64,000 bases of DNA from Pseudomonas spelaei (GCF_009724245.1 NZ_WNNK01000005.1:248001-312000); one strand, 5' to 3'. Numbered from the stretch's first letter, positions 8,801 through 17,742 are shown. Notes: generated by a model from the letters alone, not told the origin. Program-made: numbers and translations.

Positions 8801-11800
8801 GTTGATCGTCTGCCAGAAGCACGCGGCCCTGGAAGTGGTGCACAAGCGCCTGGTGGCCGAGGGTTTGAGCAACCGCATCGTCATGCTCAACGACGTCAAC
8901 CGCGACCGTGAGCCGGTGATTCGCGGGGTGCGCGAGCAATTGGAAACACTGTTCAAGACCGAATTGATCACCCAGCCCTGGCAGCGCCAGCGCGAACGCC
9001 TGGCCGCGCGCATCGAGGCGCTGGAAGGTGAACTGGACCGTTTCCATCAAAGCCTGCACAAGGTCGATGAGCACAGCGGCTTGAGCTATCGCAGCCTGAT
9101 CGGTGAATTGATCGAACTGGAGCGCGGTGAACCGCCGCTGGAGATTCCGGCCCTGCGCCAACGCCTCACGGCCCTGGACATCACCGACCTGACGCGCCTG
9201 GAAGAAAACTGTGCGCCTTTGGCCCGCTTCTGGTTGCCGGCCCGTTACGAAGGTAGCCCGCTGGCCCAGTTGCAGGCATTCCCCACGGACAAGGCCACTT
9301 TGGCTGCGTTCGACGACAGCTTCCAGCGCTTCGCCGCCTGTGAAACCGCACGCTTGGACGTTCTGCAAGCCCACCCTGCACCGTTTGAGGTCGACGACCC
9401 AGCGCCTTATCGCGCCTGGCTCGACAGCCATGTGCAAACGCTGCTTGCCCTGAATGATGAGCTACGACAACTGCTGGCTCGCTGGCTGCCGCTGTTCCGT
9501 GCCGACAACCAGGGCGAAAGCCTGATCCAGGAAGTCGCCGGGCTTGAGCGCCAGTTGCAGCAATGCACCGTCGATCAGTACAGCCCAACCTTGTCCCCGC
9601 CGTTGTCCGCGCTGGCCAGCGCCGAGTTGCATACGCTGCAAAACAACGCGACCAGCGTGATCAAGGGCACCTCCTGGCTGGCCCGCCTGAGCCCCGTGCG
9701 TTTTGTGCGGCGCCGCAAACTGCTGGGTTTTATCAGCGAATCCGGCGATGTGGCCGGCGACGAGCGCTTGCCGGTCCTGTTGGCCGCCGCGCAGTTGGAA
9801 AGCCAATGGCGCCCGTTGCGGGCCGAGCTGCAAAAACTGCATCAACAGCTGGGGCTGCCGGCCATCGCCACCGACAGTGGTCCGGAGCTGCATCGCCAAA
9901 GCATCACCGACCTCAATCGCCTGAACGAAGTGCGCAGCCTTGCCGACGGCCTGCGCCAAGCGCCTCGTGCTGATCAGGTAGACGCTGCCGTATTAACCGG
10001 CGAGCGCCAGTCCTTCGAAACCCTGCTGGCCCAATACGACGCTGCCTTCATCCGCCACAACGCGCGCCAGAACAGCCTGGAAACCCTCAAGCGCCTGGCC
10101 GACTGGTTGGACGCTGGCCTGGTGCAAACGCTGCAACACGCCGTCGAGCGCAATCAAAGCAACCTGTTGGCGCTCAACCCTTTGGCCGAGGCCCTGCCCC
10201 ACGTCAGCGCCTACCAACAGTTCCGCGCCCGCGCCGGGCAGTTGACCGAGGCTGACAAGGCGCTGTTTGCCTTGCTGCGTGAGTACCAGCAGGCACTTGA
10301 AGGTTATCCACTGGAGCAACTGGACGCGGTGATCCGCCGCCTGCTCAACCGCGAAGCGCGCCTGGGCTGGAAGCGCAACCTGGAACAGCAAAACCCCGAG
10401 TTGATGCTCGAGCAAAGCGAAACCCAGGACAAAATCACCAGCCTCGCCGAGGCCGACACCCAGATGCGTGGGCTCAACCGCCAGTTGCTCAGCGAGGGCA
10501 TCGACCTCAGCCGTCTCGGCACACGCAAGGAATGGGAAGACGTTACCCGCCTCACCGGCAAGCGCTCCCGGCGTTTGCGCGAGTTTATCGAGCTGGGGGC
10601 CAACCTCGGCCTGATGAGCGTACGCCCGGTGTGGTTGATGAACCCGGACGTGGCCAGCCGCGTCCTGCCCTTGAAAGCCGGGTTGTTCGACACCGTGATC
10701 TACGATGAAGCCTCGCAGATGCCGGTGGAGTTCGCCTTGCCGACGTTGTATCGCGGTCGCGTTACGGTGGTCAGTGGTGACGAGAAACAAATGCCGCCCA
10801 CCGCGTTTTTCTCCAGCCGTATTGAAAGCGACGAAGCCGAGATGTTCGACGGCGACATGCCCGAAGACCAGGCCGATGAAGAACAACGCGAAGCCTTTGA
10901 AGACACCTGGAACCGCCGGGAAATCAAAGACTGCCCGGACCTGCTGCAATTGGCCCGCAGTTCGTTGCCGGCCACCACCTTGCAGATTCACTATCGCTCG
11001 GCCTACCGCGAACTCATCGGCTTCTCCAACGCCTCGTTCTACGGTAACCGCCTGAGCATTCCGGTACGTCACCCGCAGGCCAACATCCTCAGCATCAAGC
11101 CCCTGGAGCTGATCCGCGTCGACGGCGTATACCAGAACCAGACCAACGAGCAAGAAGCCGAGCGCGTCGTCGATCACTTGGCCCAGTTGTGGCTCAAACC
11201 GTATGCCGAACGCCCGTCGGTAGGCGTCGTGACCTTCAACCGCAAGCAGGCAGACTTGATCGAGGAGCGTCTGGAACTGCGCGCCGAGCAGGATGAAGCC
11301 TTCCGTGCCGCCTACAGCCAGGAACGCGAGCGCAGCGAAGACGGTGAAGACATGTCGGTGTTCGTCAAGAACGTCGAGAACGTACAGGGAGATGAGCGCG
11401 ACATCATCGTCTTTTCCTCGACCTTCGGCCGTAACACTCAGGGCACCTTCCGCCGCAACTTCGGGGTGCTGGGGCAGACCGGCGGCGAACGGCGCTTGAA
11501 CGTGGCAGTAACCCGGGCGCGCAAGAAGGTGGTCATGATCACCTCGATGCCGATTGGTGATATCTCGGACATGCTCAGCACCCAGCGCCCACCGGCCAGC
11601 CCGCGGGATTACCTGCAAGGCTACCTGGAATACGCCCGTGCCCTCTCCGCCGGCGAGTTCGACACCAGCCACAGTGTGCTGGGCCGTCTGCTGACGGAGC
11701 GCACACAAACCCGCAAGCAGCAGGCAATCCTGGGCGACGGCTTCACTCAGGCCGTGGCCGCGTACGTGCAAACCCTCGGCTGGATTGCCGCGCCCGCCAA

Positions 11801-12095
11801 TGAAGGCGATGCTTTCGGCCTGGATTTTGCCATTGAGAACCCGCAAACCGGGCTCTACGCCTTGGGTATCGAATGCGACACTCCACGACATGCGCTGTTG
11901 GCCAAGGCACGCTCCCGGGAGATCTGGCGCCCGTCGGTTCTGCGCCGGGCAATCCCGCATATTCACCGGGTTTCGTCCCAGGGCTGGTACCAGGACGTCG
12001 AGGGGGAGAAGTCCCTGCTCAAGGCGGCGATAGAACAAGCCCTCAAGGTCGTGCAGCCGGTTGAACCGCTGCTGGACGTGGAGCCTGCACAATGA
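5820..12095 (+). CDS. Giant zinc-ribbon / pseudokinase / SF1 helicase / nuclease-like fusion
   Basis: A 2091-residue protein. Residues 1-80 hold two zinc-ribbon-like clusters (Cys5/8/19/28; Cys61, His65, Cys74/77). Residues 100-348 have a protein-kinase fold: HRDLRPGT (217-224), GFGSAR in place of DFG (239-244), APE (263-265) and SDWWSLG. The missing DFG Asp, Thr for the catalytic-loop Asn and the absence of a clear VAIK Lys make it a pseudokinase. After a long helical region comes an SF1 (UvrD/Upf1-like) helicase: Walker A GPPGTGKS (970-977), DEAS (about 1629), SGDEKQMPP (about 1652), VQGDERD (about 1853) and LNVAVTRAR (about 1890). Residues 1975-2070 (FGLDFAI, IECD, IHRVSSQGW) resemble the Vsr/MTES_1575-like PD-(D/E)XK nuclease fold. 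Starts overlap both neighbours (TAATG, ATGA). Confidence 0.82.
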   Translation: MIRFCPNCQTERSLAELFCEGSVHDQPCGWDLSSVAIQQAGWRPQPVVTVEVAEQQTALQCRNGHSMDAGDLMCMVCDAEPATDAPVEEVPVETTSSETLIDGWRLLRQISSTDGIRERYQGEQVSDGYQAVLTLYRAGSEPDPAVYEVLRRLPREHVPEIIATGRWDERAYEIAEELTGGTLSELGIIVTDLTAVEHIVRELGQALHAFSEAGLRHRDLRPGTLLVRSREPLDLVISGFGSARLSEFDLDIVSPLETSRYMAPEAIAGGVAAASDWWSLGMILLEQLTQGACFAGINPNAYLIHVLASGVPLPEDLDPRLDLLLRGLLARDRHQRWQWPQVQAWLAGEDVTAPASHVAEQDDVEGATIALGTRRLRKPALFALAAAETEHWPQALDHLLRGVIVTWAEQVGLSPKLLAGLRQVAQHDGLEDDVRLMLALKLLNPEMPLIQRGEIVTPGWLLEHPLEGYRLITGPAPDLLERLGQLVSDSGENWLSRLKNRAEQVRQRALHQSIELDEEQLRIYLLSTSRARLAAQWEERQRLLPDSDHAGLLSLSDRRLISEEDLIVLLSAAIGQFRSVDGILEEAAGLARDVEVLLFDQDAARALLALPRQDIYRQVDERITGFARCGVPAVDEWAEQFRLERRMPLARALVLLAVPAEQWLEPQKQHYVAQILDFFEKKVSSAVMRGPLVRMSIGKTTARVDLQELHSERRPAAALLDHLLQRNAQSVPLDAAIFADNPGLEQRLNSLSRQSSLYKRDTGIDGLYLGFPFLLTRDPRGTTRTRIAPLLLWPVKLQLEVGSRGQVSLVFDSEREEVRLNPALEGMLGIDGCKAWRQAADEVLGRSSLKAADVMDAFGMLATSRARVLGALPPVGTEVVAYQDELACAAVFFHVTFMGQAIGEDLRQLKALPPGGTGLETALRLNGSSTEAPDQEHVPELQRFFTVASDPSQEAAVLQARMAPGLLVEGPPGTGKSQTIVNMVADAIGRQRSLLIVCQKHAALEVVHKRLVAEGLSNRIVMLNDVNRDREPVIRGVREQLETLFKTELITQPWQRQRERLAARIEALEGELDRFHQSLHKVDEHSGLSYRSLIGELIELERGEPPLEIPALRQRLTALDITDLTRLEENCAPLARFWLPARYEGSPLAQLQAFPTDKATLAAFDDSFQRFAACETARLDVLQAHPAPFEVDDPAPYRAWLDSHVQTLLALNDELRQLLARWLPLFRADNQGESLIQEVAGLERQLQQCTVDQYSPTLSPPLSALASAELHTLQNNATSVIKGTSWLARLSPVRFVRRRKLLGFISESGDVAGDERLPVLLAAAQLESQWRPLRAELQKLHQQLGLPAIATDSGPELHRQSITDLNRLNEVRSLADGLRQAPRADQVDAAVLTGERQSFETLLAQYDAAFIRHNARQNSLETLKRLADWLDAGLVQTLQHAVERNQSNLLALNPLAEALPHVSAYQQFRARAGQLTEADKALFALLREYQQALEGYPLEQLDAVIRRLLNREARLGWKRNLEQQNPELMLEQSETQDKITSLAEADTQMRGLNRQLLSEGIDLSRLGTRKEWEDVTRLTGKRSRRLREFIELGANLGLMSVRPVWLMNPDVASRVLPLKAGLFDTVIYDEASQMPVEFALPTLYRGRVTVVSGDEKQMPPTAFFSSRIESDEAEMFDGDMPEDQADEEQREAFEDTWNRREIKDCPDLLQLARSSLPATTLQIHYRSAYRELIGFSNASFYGNRLSIPVRHPQANILSIKPLELIRVDGVYQNQTNEQEAERVVDHLAQLWLKPYAERPSVGVVTFNRKQADLIEERLELRAEQDEAFRAAYSQERERSEDGEDMSVFVKNVENVQGDERDIIVFSSTFGRNTQGTFRRNFGVLGQTGGERRLNVAVTRARKKVVMITSMPIGDISDMLSTQRPPASPRDYLQGYLEYARALSAGEFDTSHSVLGRLLTERTQTRKQQAILGDGFTQAVAAYVQTLGWIAAPANEGDAFGLDFAIENPQTGLYALGIECDTPRHALLAKARSREIWRPSVLRRAIPHIHRVSSQGWYQDVEGEKSLLKAAIEQALKVVQPVEPLLDVEPAQ

Positions 12096-13438
12096 GTGGC
12101 CCTAAAGTGGTACGGATCGTCACCCGCGAAGAAATCATCGCGATTTGCCAAGGGCATCTGCATCGCCTGGAAAAGGCCGTGGCTCGCTGGGAAGCCCAGG
12201 GGCTGAAGATCGGCGAGTTGAGCGACAGTGAGTGCGTGGCCACCCGCGCCCGACGTGACCAACTGAGCCAGTTACTCGCTGACGACCAGTTGCTGGAGCT
12301 GCAAAAACGTGTGCCGATTGAAATCGAGTTCTTGTCCCGTGATATGACTCAGCGTGAAGAGCTAGCGGTGAACAAAGCCATTAACCTTCGTCAACAGCAA
12401 CGCAACCTGCAGGAAAGCGCCGCAACGCTGGTCAAGGCCCTGGAAGGCAAGAACGCAGCACCTGCCCTGCTCGACCAATTGCACGCAGTAGGCGCCGGCA
12501 AGCTCGTGGGCCAAGCCCAGGCCTTGTTGGCCCAGGGGTTTGCCCTGCTGAATGCCGCGCCTCAGACCGAACAACTGACTGAGCGCCAACGGCAATTGGC
12601 CCAGCAGCTGAAAACCGGCGAGCCTGTAGTTCAGTTCAGCCAGTGGCTGGCCGACCAGACGCGAAAAGCCGTACGCGACCCACGGCTGGAGCGGATCGAT
12701 CAACATATCGCCCGCCTGCAAACCCTGGACGGCCCGGCAATTGCTGCGCCTTTCCTGCTGCAACTGAGCCGCCTGGAAACCGAAACCCGCGAAAACCCAC
12801 GCAACTTGCTGCTGGACAGCCTGGTATTGGACTTGGCCCAGGCTACCCTGGCACAGCAACAGCGACGCCAGGCCTTTGAACAGTTGCAGTTGCTGGCGGC
12901 AGAAGTCGAGACCTTGAGCACAGCGGGCAGCGCTGAACTGTTGAATCAGGTGGTCGCCAGCGAAACCACTATGGACCTGGCCACCCTTGCTCAACTGACG
13001 GAGCAGTGCCAGGCGCAGATTGCCCTTGAACTGCGCCAACGCGCAGCACTGGCCCGGCGTCAGGCCGTGCTGGAGGGTTTGGGCAGCCTGGGTTATGAAG
13101 TGCGCGAGGGCATGGCCACGGCGTGGGCCAACGAAGGTCGCGTAGTGTTGCGCAAAACGGCGACACCGGGAGTGGGCGTGGAAGTTGGCGGCAATGCCGA
13201 AAGTGGCCGCCTGCAAGTGCGCGCCGTGGCCCTCGGTGCCGATCATGATGCCCGCCGGGACCGCGACATCGAGACAATCTGGTGCGGCGAGTTCCAGCGA
13301 CTGCAGGCGCTGCTGGCCTCCCGGGGCGACGACCTGAGTATCGAGCGGGCGCTGGCCGTGGGAGAGGTACCGCTCAAGGTCGTTGCGTTGGATGCAGCCT
13401 TAGTACAACGAGAAGTTGCACAGCGCAGAACGCTCTAA
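12092..13438 (+). CDS. Coiled-coil protein of the AAA+/helicase cassette, unknown function
   Basis: A 448-residue protein starting MSGPKVVRIVTREEIIAIC. About residues 15-335 are almost wholly helical, rich in Gln, Leu, Glu and Ala with heptad-like spacing (LRQQQRNLQES, LAQQQRRQAFEQL), so it is probably a long coiled coil or helical bundle. Residues 335-448 form a small alpha/beta domain (YEVREGMATAWANEGRVVLRK, LQVRAVALG). No catalytic motif and no membrane segment or signal peptide was seen. ATG 12092 overlaps the helicase stop (ATGA). It is the last gene of the cassette, and its position suggests a structural or sensor subunit that works with the other three. I do not recognise a named family. 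Confidence 0.75.
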   Translation: MSGPKVVRIVTREEIIAICQGHLHRLEKAVARWEAQGLKIGELSDSECVATRARRDQLSQLLADDQLLELQKRVPIEIEFLSRDMTQREELAVNKAINLRQQQRNLQESAATLVKALEGKNAAPALLDQLHAVGAGKLVGQAQALLAQGFALLNAAPQTEQLTERQRQLAQQLKTGEPVVQFSQWLADQTRKAVRDPRLERIDQHIARLQTLDGPAIAAPFLLQLSRLETETRENPRNLLLDSLVLDLAQATLAQQQRRQAFEQLQLLAAEVETLSTAGSAELLNQVVASETTMDLATLAQLTEQCQAQIALELRQRAALARRQAVLEGLGSLGYEVREGMATAWANEGRVVLRKTATPGVGVEVGGNAESGRLQVRAVALGADHDARRDRDIETIWCGEFQRLQALLASRGDDLSIERALAVGEVPLKVVALDAALVQREVAQRRTL

Positions 13439-13502
13439 CCCAGACTGCAACACGGCATTCACAAGGAAGACTTACAGTGTGAAAAGGTTCTCGTTTGCCA
13501 AT

Positions 13503-13528
13503 CTAGTGCTGGTTTAGCTGAACACTAG
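13503..13528. repeat. Inverted repeat CTAGTG...CACTAG
   Basis: Arms CTAGTG (13503-13508) and CACTAG (13523-13528) with a 14-base centre (CTGGTTTAGCTGAA). It lies about 65 bp past the coiled-coil gene. It could be an operator or part of the transcript end; there is no T tract. Confidence 0.4.
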
Positions 13529-13554
13529 CTGTCTACTCGCAAAATAAACGAGTT

Positions 13555-13571
13555 TTTCATCTGCGTTTCAT
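13555..13571 (+). promoter_or_regulatory. TTTCAT-N5-TTTCAT direct repeat, candidate response-regulator site
   Basis: Two identical hexamers at 13555-13560 and 13566-13571 are spaced 11 bp start to start, one helical turn. That is the arrangement OmpR-family regulators (PmrA, PhoP, ColR) bind. The sequence is not a textbook PmrA box, so the regulator is left open. Confidence 0.4.
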
Positions 13572-13648
13572 ATTCGTTATACATTTTTGAGCTTAATCTT
13601 GGCCGCAGTTTTTGAGAAACAACCGCATTTTGAGGACTAACCTGTTGA

Positions 13649-13681
13649 TTCAGCTTTACCTTTGAGTTTTTTCAGCTTTAC
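13649..13681 (+). promoter_or_regulatory. TTCAGCTTTAC direct repeat, 22-bp period
   Basis: The 11-mer TTCAGCTTTAC occurs perfectly at 13649-13659 and again at 13671-13681. The 22-bp period (two helical turns) places both copies on the same DNA face. A perfect repeat of this length within 33 bp is unlikely by chance in an otherwise unrelated leader. It lies 155-187 bp upstream of arnC and may be a second regulator site. Confidence 0.45.
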
Positions 13682-13727
13682 TCTTGGTACTCACGGAAGG
13701 CGTTACCAGCCCCACCAGGAACCCTCC

Positions 13728-13757
13728 ATGATCGCCATGAACCCTCTCGATGTTTAA
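13728..13757 (+). CDS. Possible leader peptide MIAMNPLDV
   Basis: A nine-codon frame with ATG 13728 preceded by AGGA seven bases upstream. It ends TAA at 13757, exactly where the following hairpin begins. Its position between the repeats and arnC is that of an attenuation or upstream control peptide. It is too short for coding evidence, so it is offered as a candidate only. Confidence 0.25.
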   Translation: MIAMNPLDV

Positions 13758-13786
13758 TCAACATGGGTGAGCCATGCCTGTTGATT
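13756..13786 (+). promoter_or_regulatory. Hairpin in the arn leader
   Basis: Arms AATCAACA (13756-13763) and TGTTGATT (13779-13786) enclose a GC-rich loop. The stem overlaps the stop codon of the nine-codon frame and ends about 50 bases before arnC. It could be an attenuator-like or RNA-stability element. Confidence 0.4.
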
Positions 13787-13835
13787 GCCCTTGTTCTCAA
13801 GCTCTAACTTGCTCTAAACCCGAGGTAATGAATCT

Positions 13836-14870
13836 TTGAAACCCTACCCAATTCATTGCGTGTCGATCGTTATCCCGGTCTACAACGAAGAACAGAGCCT
13901 GCCTGAACTGCTGCGGCGCACCAGCGCGGCTTGCAAGCAGTTGGCTTATGAATACGAAATCATCCTGGTGGATGACGGTAGCCGTGACACGTCCGCCCAA
14001 CTGCTGGAAGACGCTGCCGCCGAACCCGACAGCAACGTGGTGGCGGTGATCCTCAACCGTAACTACGGCCAACACGCCGCCATCATGGCGGGCTTCGAGC
14101 ACTGCCGCGGCGACGTGGTGATTACCCTCGACGCCGACCTGCAAAACCCGCCGGAAGAAATCCCGCGGCTGGTGGAGCAAGCGGCCCTGGGCTATGACGT
14201 GGTCGCCACCGTGCGCAACAACCGCCAGGACTCGGCCTTCCGCCGCTGGCCTTCGCGCCTGATCAACCTGGCTGTGCAGCGCTCCACCGGCGTGGCCATG
14301 AGTGACTACGGCTGCATGCTGCGCGCTTACCGCCGCACCATCGTCGACGCGATGCTGGCCTGCCGCGAGCGCAGCACCTTTATCCCGATCCTGGCCAACA
14401 GCTTCGCCCGCCACACCACGGAAATCCTGGTGCATCACGCCGAGCGTGAACACGGCGAGTCCAAATACAGCCCGATGCGCCTGATCAGCCTGATGTTCGA
14501 CCTGCTGACCTGCATGACCACCACGCCATTGCGCCTGCTGAGCATCGTGGGTTTCAGCCTCGCGGCCCTGGGCATGCTCTTTGCCTTTGCGCTGATCGTG
14601 ATGCGCCTGGCCTTCGGTGCCGGCTGGGCGGGCGACGGTACCTTCGTACTGTTCGCCGTATTGTTCGTGTTTACCGGCGGCCAGTTCATCGGCATGGGCC
14701 TTCTGGGTGAATACCTGGGCCGCATGTACAGTGACGTGCGCGCACGTCCACGGTTCTTTATTGAAAAAGTGCTGCGCAACCAACCGGCAGCACCCGCTCC
14801 TACCGTCATTGTCGACGGCCTGAGCACCTCTCATACTTCCACTTCTCCTTCCGATCAGGTTTCGTCATGA
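13836..14870 (+). CDS. arnC: Undecaprenyl-phosphate 4-deoxy-4-formamido-L-arabinose transferase
   Basis: A 344-residue inner-membrane GT2 glycosyltransferase that moves formylated Ara4N from UDP onto undecaprenyl phosphate. The GT-A domain shows [18 protein letters not shown] and [14 protein letters not shown] (the DxD). Two hydrophobic hairpins near residues 235-300 anchor it ([39 protein letters not shown]). The start is TTG 13836 with GAGG ten bases upstream; the ATG at 13828 is out of frame and stops after three codons. Length fits the family (about 340). In other pseudomonads arnB directly precedes this gene; here it is the first gene of the operon. It overlaps arnA by ATGA. Confidence 0.92.
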   Translation: MKPYPIHCVSIVIPVYNEEQSLPELLRRTSAACKQLAYEYEIILVDDGSRDTSAQLLEDAAAEPDSNVVAVILNRNYGQHAAIMAGFEHCRGDVVITLDADLQNPPEEIPRLVEQAALGYDVVATVRNNRQDSAFRRWPSRLINLAVQRSTGVAMSDYGCMLRAYRRTIVDAMLACRERSTFIPILANSFARHTTEILVHHAEREHGESKYSPMRLISLMFDLLTCMTTTPLRLLSIVGFSLAALGMLFAFALIVMRLAFGAGWAGDGTFVLFAVLFVFTGGQFIGMGLLGEYLGRMYSDVRARPRFFIEKVLRNQPAAPAPTVIVDGLSTSHTSTSPSDQVSS

Positions 14871-16858
14871 ATCCAAAAGCTGTTGTCTTCGCCTACCACG
14901 ATATTGGCTGTGCAGGCATTGAAGCCCTGCTCAACGCGGGTTACGACATCGCCGCCGTGTTTACCCATGCCGATGACCCCAAGGAAAACAACTTCTACGG
15001 TTCTGTCGCACAACTGTGCGCACGCAATGGCATCCCGGTACACGCACCGGAAGACGCCAACCACCCGCTGTGGATCGAGCGCATTGCCAAGCTGAACCCT
15101 GAGTACATCTTCTCCTTCTATTACCGCAACCTGCTGAGCGAGGCCCTGTTGGCCACCGCGAGTAAAGGCGCGTTCAACCTGCACGGCTCCTTGCTGCCGA
15201 CATACCGTGGCCGCGCACCGGCCAACTGGGTACTGGTCAAGGGCGAAACCGAAACCGGCGTGACCCTGCACCGTATGGTCAAGCGTGCCGATGCCGGCGC
15301 GATCCTGGCTCAGCAGAAAGTCGCCATTGAGCGCACCGACACCGGCCTGACCCTGCACGCCAAATTGCGTGAAGCCGCCAGCAACCTGCTGCGTGATGCG
15401 CTGCCACAACTGGCCCAAGGCAAGTTGGCGGAAACCGCCCAGGACGAAAGCAAAGCCACCTACTTCGGTCGCCGCACCGCTGCCGACGGCAAGCTTGAGT
15501 GGAAAAAACCGGCTGAAGAGCTGTTCAACCTGGTTCGTGCCGTTACCCAACCGTACCCGGGTGCATTCTGCGCCGTGGGCGAGCACAAGCTGATCGTCTG
15601 GAGCGCCGAAGTTGTCAAAGGCAACGAAGGCCAGGCCCCTGGCCGTGTGATCAGCGTCGACCCGCTGCGTATCGCCTGCGGTGAAGACTCGCTGGTGATC
15701 ACCTTCGGTCAACGCAACGAAAACGGCCTGTACCTGGCCGGCCCCTCCCTGGCCGATGAACTGGGCCTGGTGGACGGTTCCGTCCTGCGCGGCGCCGAGT
15801 CGGGTCGCAAGCCACGTCGTACCCGCGTACTGATCCTGGGCGTCAACGGTTTTATCGGTAACCACCTGTCCGAGCGCCTGCTGCGTGACGACCGTTACGA
15901 AGTCTACGGCCTGGACATCGGCTCCGACGCCATCGAGCGCCTGCGCAGCCACCCGAACTTCCACTACGTGGAAGGCGATATCAGCATTCACTCCGAGTGG
16001 ATCGAATACCACATCAAGAAGTGCGACGTGGTGCTGCCGCTGGTAGCCATCGCGACCCCGATCGAATACACCCGTAACCCGCTGCGCGTGTTCGAGCTGG
16101 ACTTCGAAGAGAACCTGAAACTGGTTCGCTACTGCGTCAAGTACAACAAGCGCGTGATCTTCCCGTCGACTTCCGAAGTCTATGGCATGTGCCAGGACGA
16201 GAACTTCGACGAAGACACCTCCAACCTGGTGGTCGGCCCGATCAACAAGCAGCGCTGGATCTACTCGGTCTCCAAGCAACTGCTGGACCGCGTGATCTGG
16301 GCTTACGGTGCCAAGGGCCTGAACTTCACCCTGTTCCGTCCGTTCAACTGGATGGGCCCACGCCTGGACCGTCTGGACTCGGCGCGTATCGGCAGCTCCC
16401 GTGCCATTACCCAGTTGATCCTGAACCTGGTGGAAGGTACGCCGATCCGCCTGTTCGACGGTGGCGAGCAGAAACGCTGCTTCACCGACATCGCCGACGG
16501 TATCGAAGCGCTGGCGCGGATCATCGACAACGACAATGACGTCTGCAACGGTCAGGTCATCAACATCGGTAACCCGGACAACGAAGCCAGCATCCGCCAG
16601 TTGGGCGAAGAGCTGCTGCGTCAGTTCGAAGCTCACCCGCTGCGCGCCAACTTCCCTCCGTTCGCCGGTTTCCGCGACGTGGAAAGCAAGGCGTTCTACG
16701 GCACCGGTTACCAGGACGTGGCACACCGCAAGCCAAGCATCGAAAACGCCAAGCGCCTGCTGGACTGGGCGCCAACCGTGGAAATGAGCGAAACCATCGG
16801 CAACACCCTGGATTTCTTCCTGCGTGAAGCCATGCTCGAAATCGCGGACAAGCGCTGA
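14867..16858 (+). CDS. arnA: Bifunctional UDP-GlcA decarboxylase / UDP-Ara4N formyltransferase
   Basis: 663 residues in two domains. The N-terminal formyltransferase (1 to about 300) has [19 protein letters not shown] with the catalytic Asn/His near 104-106. The C-terminal NAD-dependent SDR decarboxylase (about 315-663) has [23 protein letters not shown] (about 432) and the YSVSK catalytic Tyr466/Lys470. It oxidatively decarboxylates UDP-glucuronate to the 4-keto-pentose and later formylates UDP-Ara4N. Between these two steps the pathway needs the ArnB aminotransferase, which is not in this operon. The start overlaps the arnC stop (ATGA), and the end overlaps arnD (TGATG). Confidence 0.95.
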   Translation: MNPKAVVFAYHDIGCAGIEALLNAGYDIAAVFTHADDPKENNFYGSVAQLCARNGIPVHAPEDANHPLWIERIAKLNPEYIFSFYYRNLLSEALLATASKGAFNLHGSLLPTYRGRAPANWVLVKGETETGVTLHRMVKRADAGAILAQQKVAIERTDTGLTLHAKLREAASNLLRDALPQLAQGKLAETAQDESKATYFGRRTAADGKLEWKKPAEELFNLVRAVTQPYPGAFCAVGEHKLIVWSAEVVKGNEGQAPGRVISVDPLRIACGEDSLVITFGQRNENGLYLAGPSLADELGLVDGSVLRGAESGRKPRRTRVLILGVNGFIGNHLSERLLRDDRYEVYGLDIGSDAIERLRSHPNFHYVEGDISIHSEWIEYHIKKCDVVLPLVAIATPIEYTRNPLRVFELDFEENLKLVRYCVKYNKRVIFPSTSEVYGMCQDENFDEDTSNLVVGPINKQRWIYSVSKQLLDRVIWAYGAKGLNFTLFRPFNWMGPRLDRLDSARIGSSRAITQLILNLVEGTPIRLFDGGEQKRCFTDIADGIEALARIIDNDNDVCNGQVINIGNPDNEASIRQLGEELLRQFEAHPLRANFPPFAGFRDVESKAFYGTGYQDVAHRKPSIENAKRLLDWAPTVEMSETIGNTLDFFLREAMLEIADKR

Positions 16859-17742
16859 TGCAGGCAGGTCTACGCATTGACGTCGACACCTACCGAGGCA
16901 CCCGTGATGGGGTGCCGAAGTTGTTGGAACTGCTCGATGAAGCCGGAATCAAGGCGACGTTTTTCTTCAGCGTCGGGCCGGACAACATGGGGCGCCACTT
17001 GTGGCGCCTGATCCGCCCGCAGTTTCTGTGGAAGATGTTGCGCTCCAATGCAGCCGGTTTGTATGGCTGGGACATTTTGCTGGCCGGCACCGCCTGGCCA
17101 GGCAAACCCATTGGCCGTGACCTGGGGCATCTGATGCGCCAGGCCAAGGCGGCCGGCCATGAAGTGGGCCTGCACGCCTGGGATCACCACGGCTGGCAAG
17201 CCAACACCGGGCGCTGGAGCGATGCCCAATTGATCGAGCAGATTCGCCGTGGCGTCGACACCTTGAGCGACATTCTGGGCGATCGCGTGGACTGCTCGGC
17301 GGCCGCCGGCTGGCGTGCCGATGAGCGCGTGGTGCAAGCCAAGCAAGGTTTCAATTTCCGCTACAACAGTGATTGCCGTGGTGACAGCCTGTTTCGGCCA
17401 ACCCTGGCCGATGGCAGCGCGGGCACCCCACAAATTCCGGTGGACCTGCCGACCTTCGACGAAATCGTCGGGCCGGTGGTGGCCGCCAAAGATTTCAATG
17501 CCTACATCCTCGACCGGTTTACCGAGTCGAAATTGAACGTCTATACGATCCACGCAGAAGTAGAAGGGATTCTGATGGCCAATGAATTTCGTCAGTTGCT
17601 GGCCCAGGCCGGACAGCGCGGCATCAACTTCCAACCCTTGGGTAACCTGTTGCCCGCCGACCTTGCCACCCTGCCCCAGCAACAGTTGGTGCGTGGTGCA
17701 TTGAACGGCCGTGAGGGCTGGCTGGGAGTACAACAGGCATGA
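16858..17742 (+). CDS. arnD: 4-deoxy-4-formamido-L-arabinose-phosphoundecaprenol deformylase
   Basis: A 294-residue polysaccharide-deacetylase (NodB-like) protein that removes the formyl group after transfer to the lipid carrier. [14 protein letters not shown] near the start carries the catalytic/metal Asp residues, and HAWDHHGWQ supplies metal-binding His. [13 protein letters not shown] is typical of ArnD. It lies in the middle of the operon with TGATG and ATGA overlaps to arnA and arnT. Length is as expected for the family. Confidence 0.93.
   Translation: MQAGLRIDVDTYRGTRDGVPKLLELLDEAGIKATFFFSVGPDNMGRHLWRLIRPQFLWKMLRSNAAGLYGWDILLAGTAWPGKPIGRDLGHLMRQAKAAGHEVGLHAWDHHGWQANTGRWSDAQLIEQIRRGVDTLSDILGDRVDCSAAAGWRADERVVQAKQGFNFRYNSDCRGDSLFRPTLADGSAGTPQIPVDLPTFDEIVGPVVAAKDFNAYILDRFTESKLNVYTIHAEVEGILMANEFRQLLAQAGQRGINFQPLGNLLPADLATLPQQQLVRGALNGREGWLGVQQA

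Larger units (their letters stand above)
13439..13835 (+). promoter_or_regulatory. Leader/promoter region of the arn operon (no arnB)
   Basis: About 400 bp without a long gene between the cassette and arnC. It is AT-richer than its surroundings and contains an inverted repeat, two sets of direct repeats, a short reading frame and a hairpin, each listed separately. The arn operon of pseudomonads is controlled by two-component systems (PmrAB, PhoPQ, and in P. aeruginosa ParRS/CprRS), whose OmpR-family regulators bind direct half-site repeats. The repeats here fit that kind of control, but the exact regulator cannot be read off. No trace of an arnB reading frame was found here. Confidence 0.6.

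Noticed and set aside
9993..12092. A ~700-codon open frame antisense to the helicase gene
   Set aside because: It is a GC-rich shadow of the sense gene: no family motifs, biased composition, and the sense strand has clear helicase motifs over the same bases.
14855..16726. A 623-codon frame opposite arnA
   Set aside because: Antisense shadow; arnA has all catalytic motifs on the plus strand.
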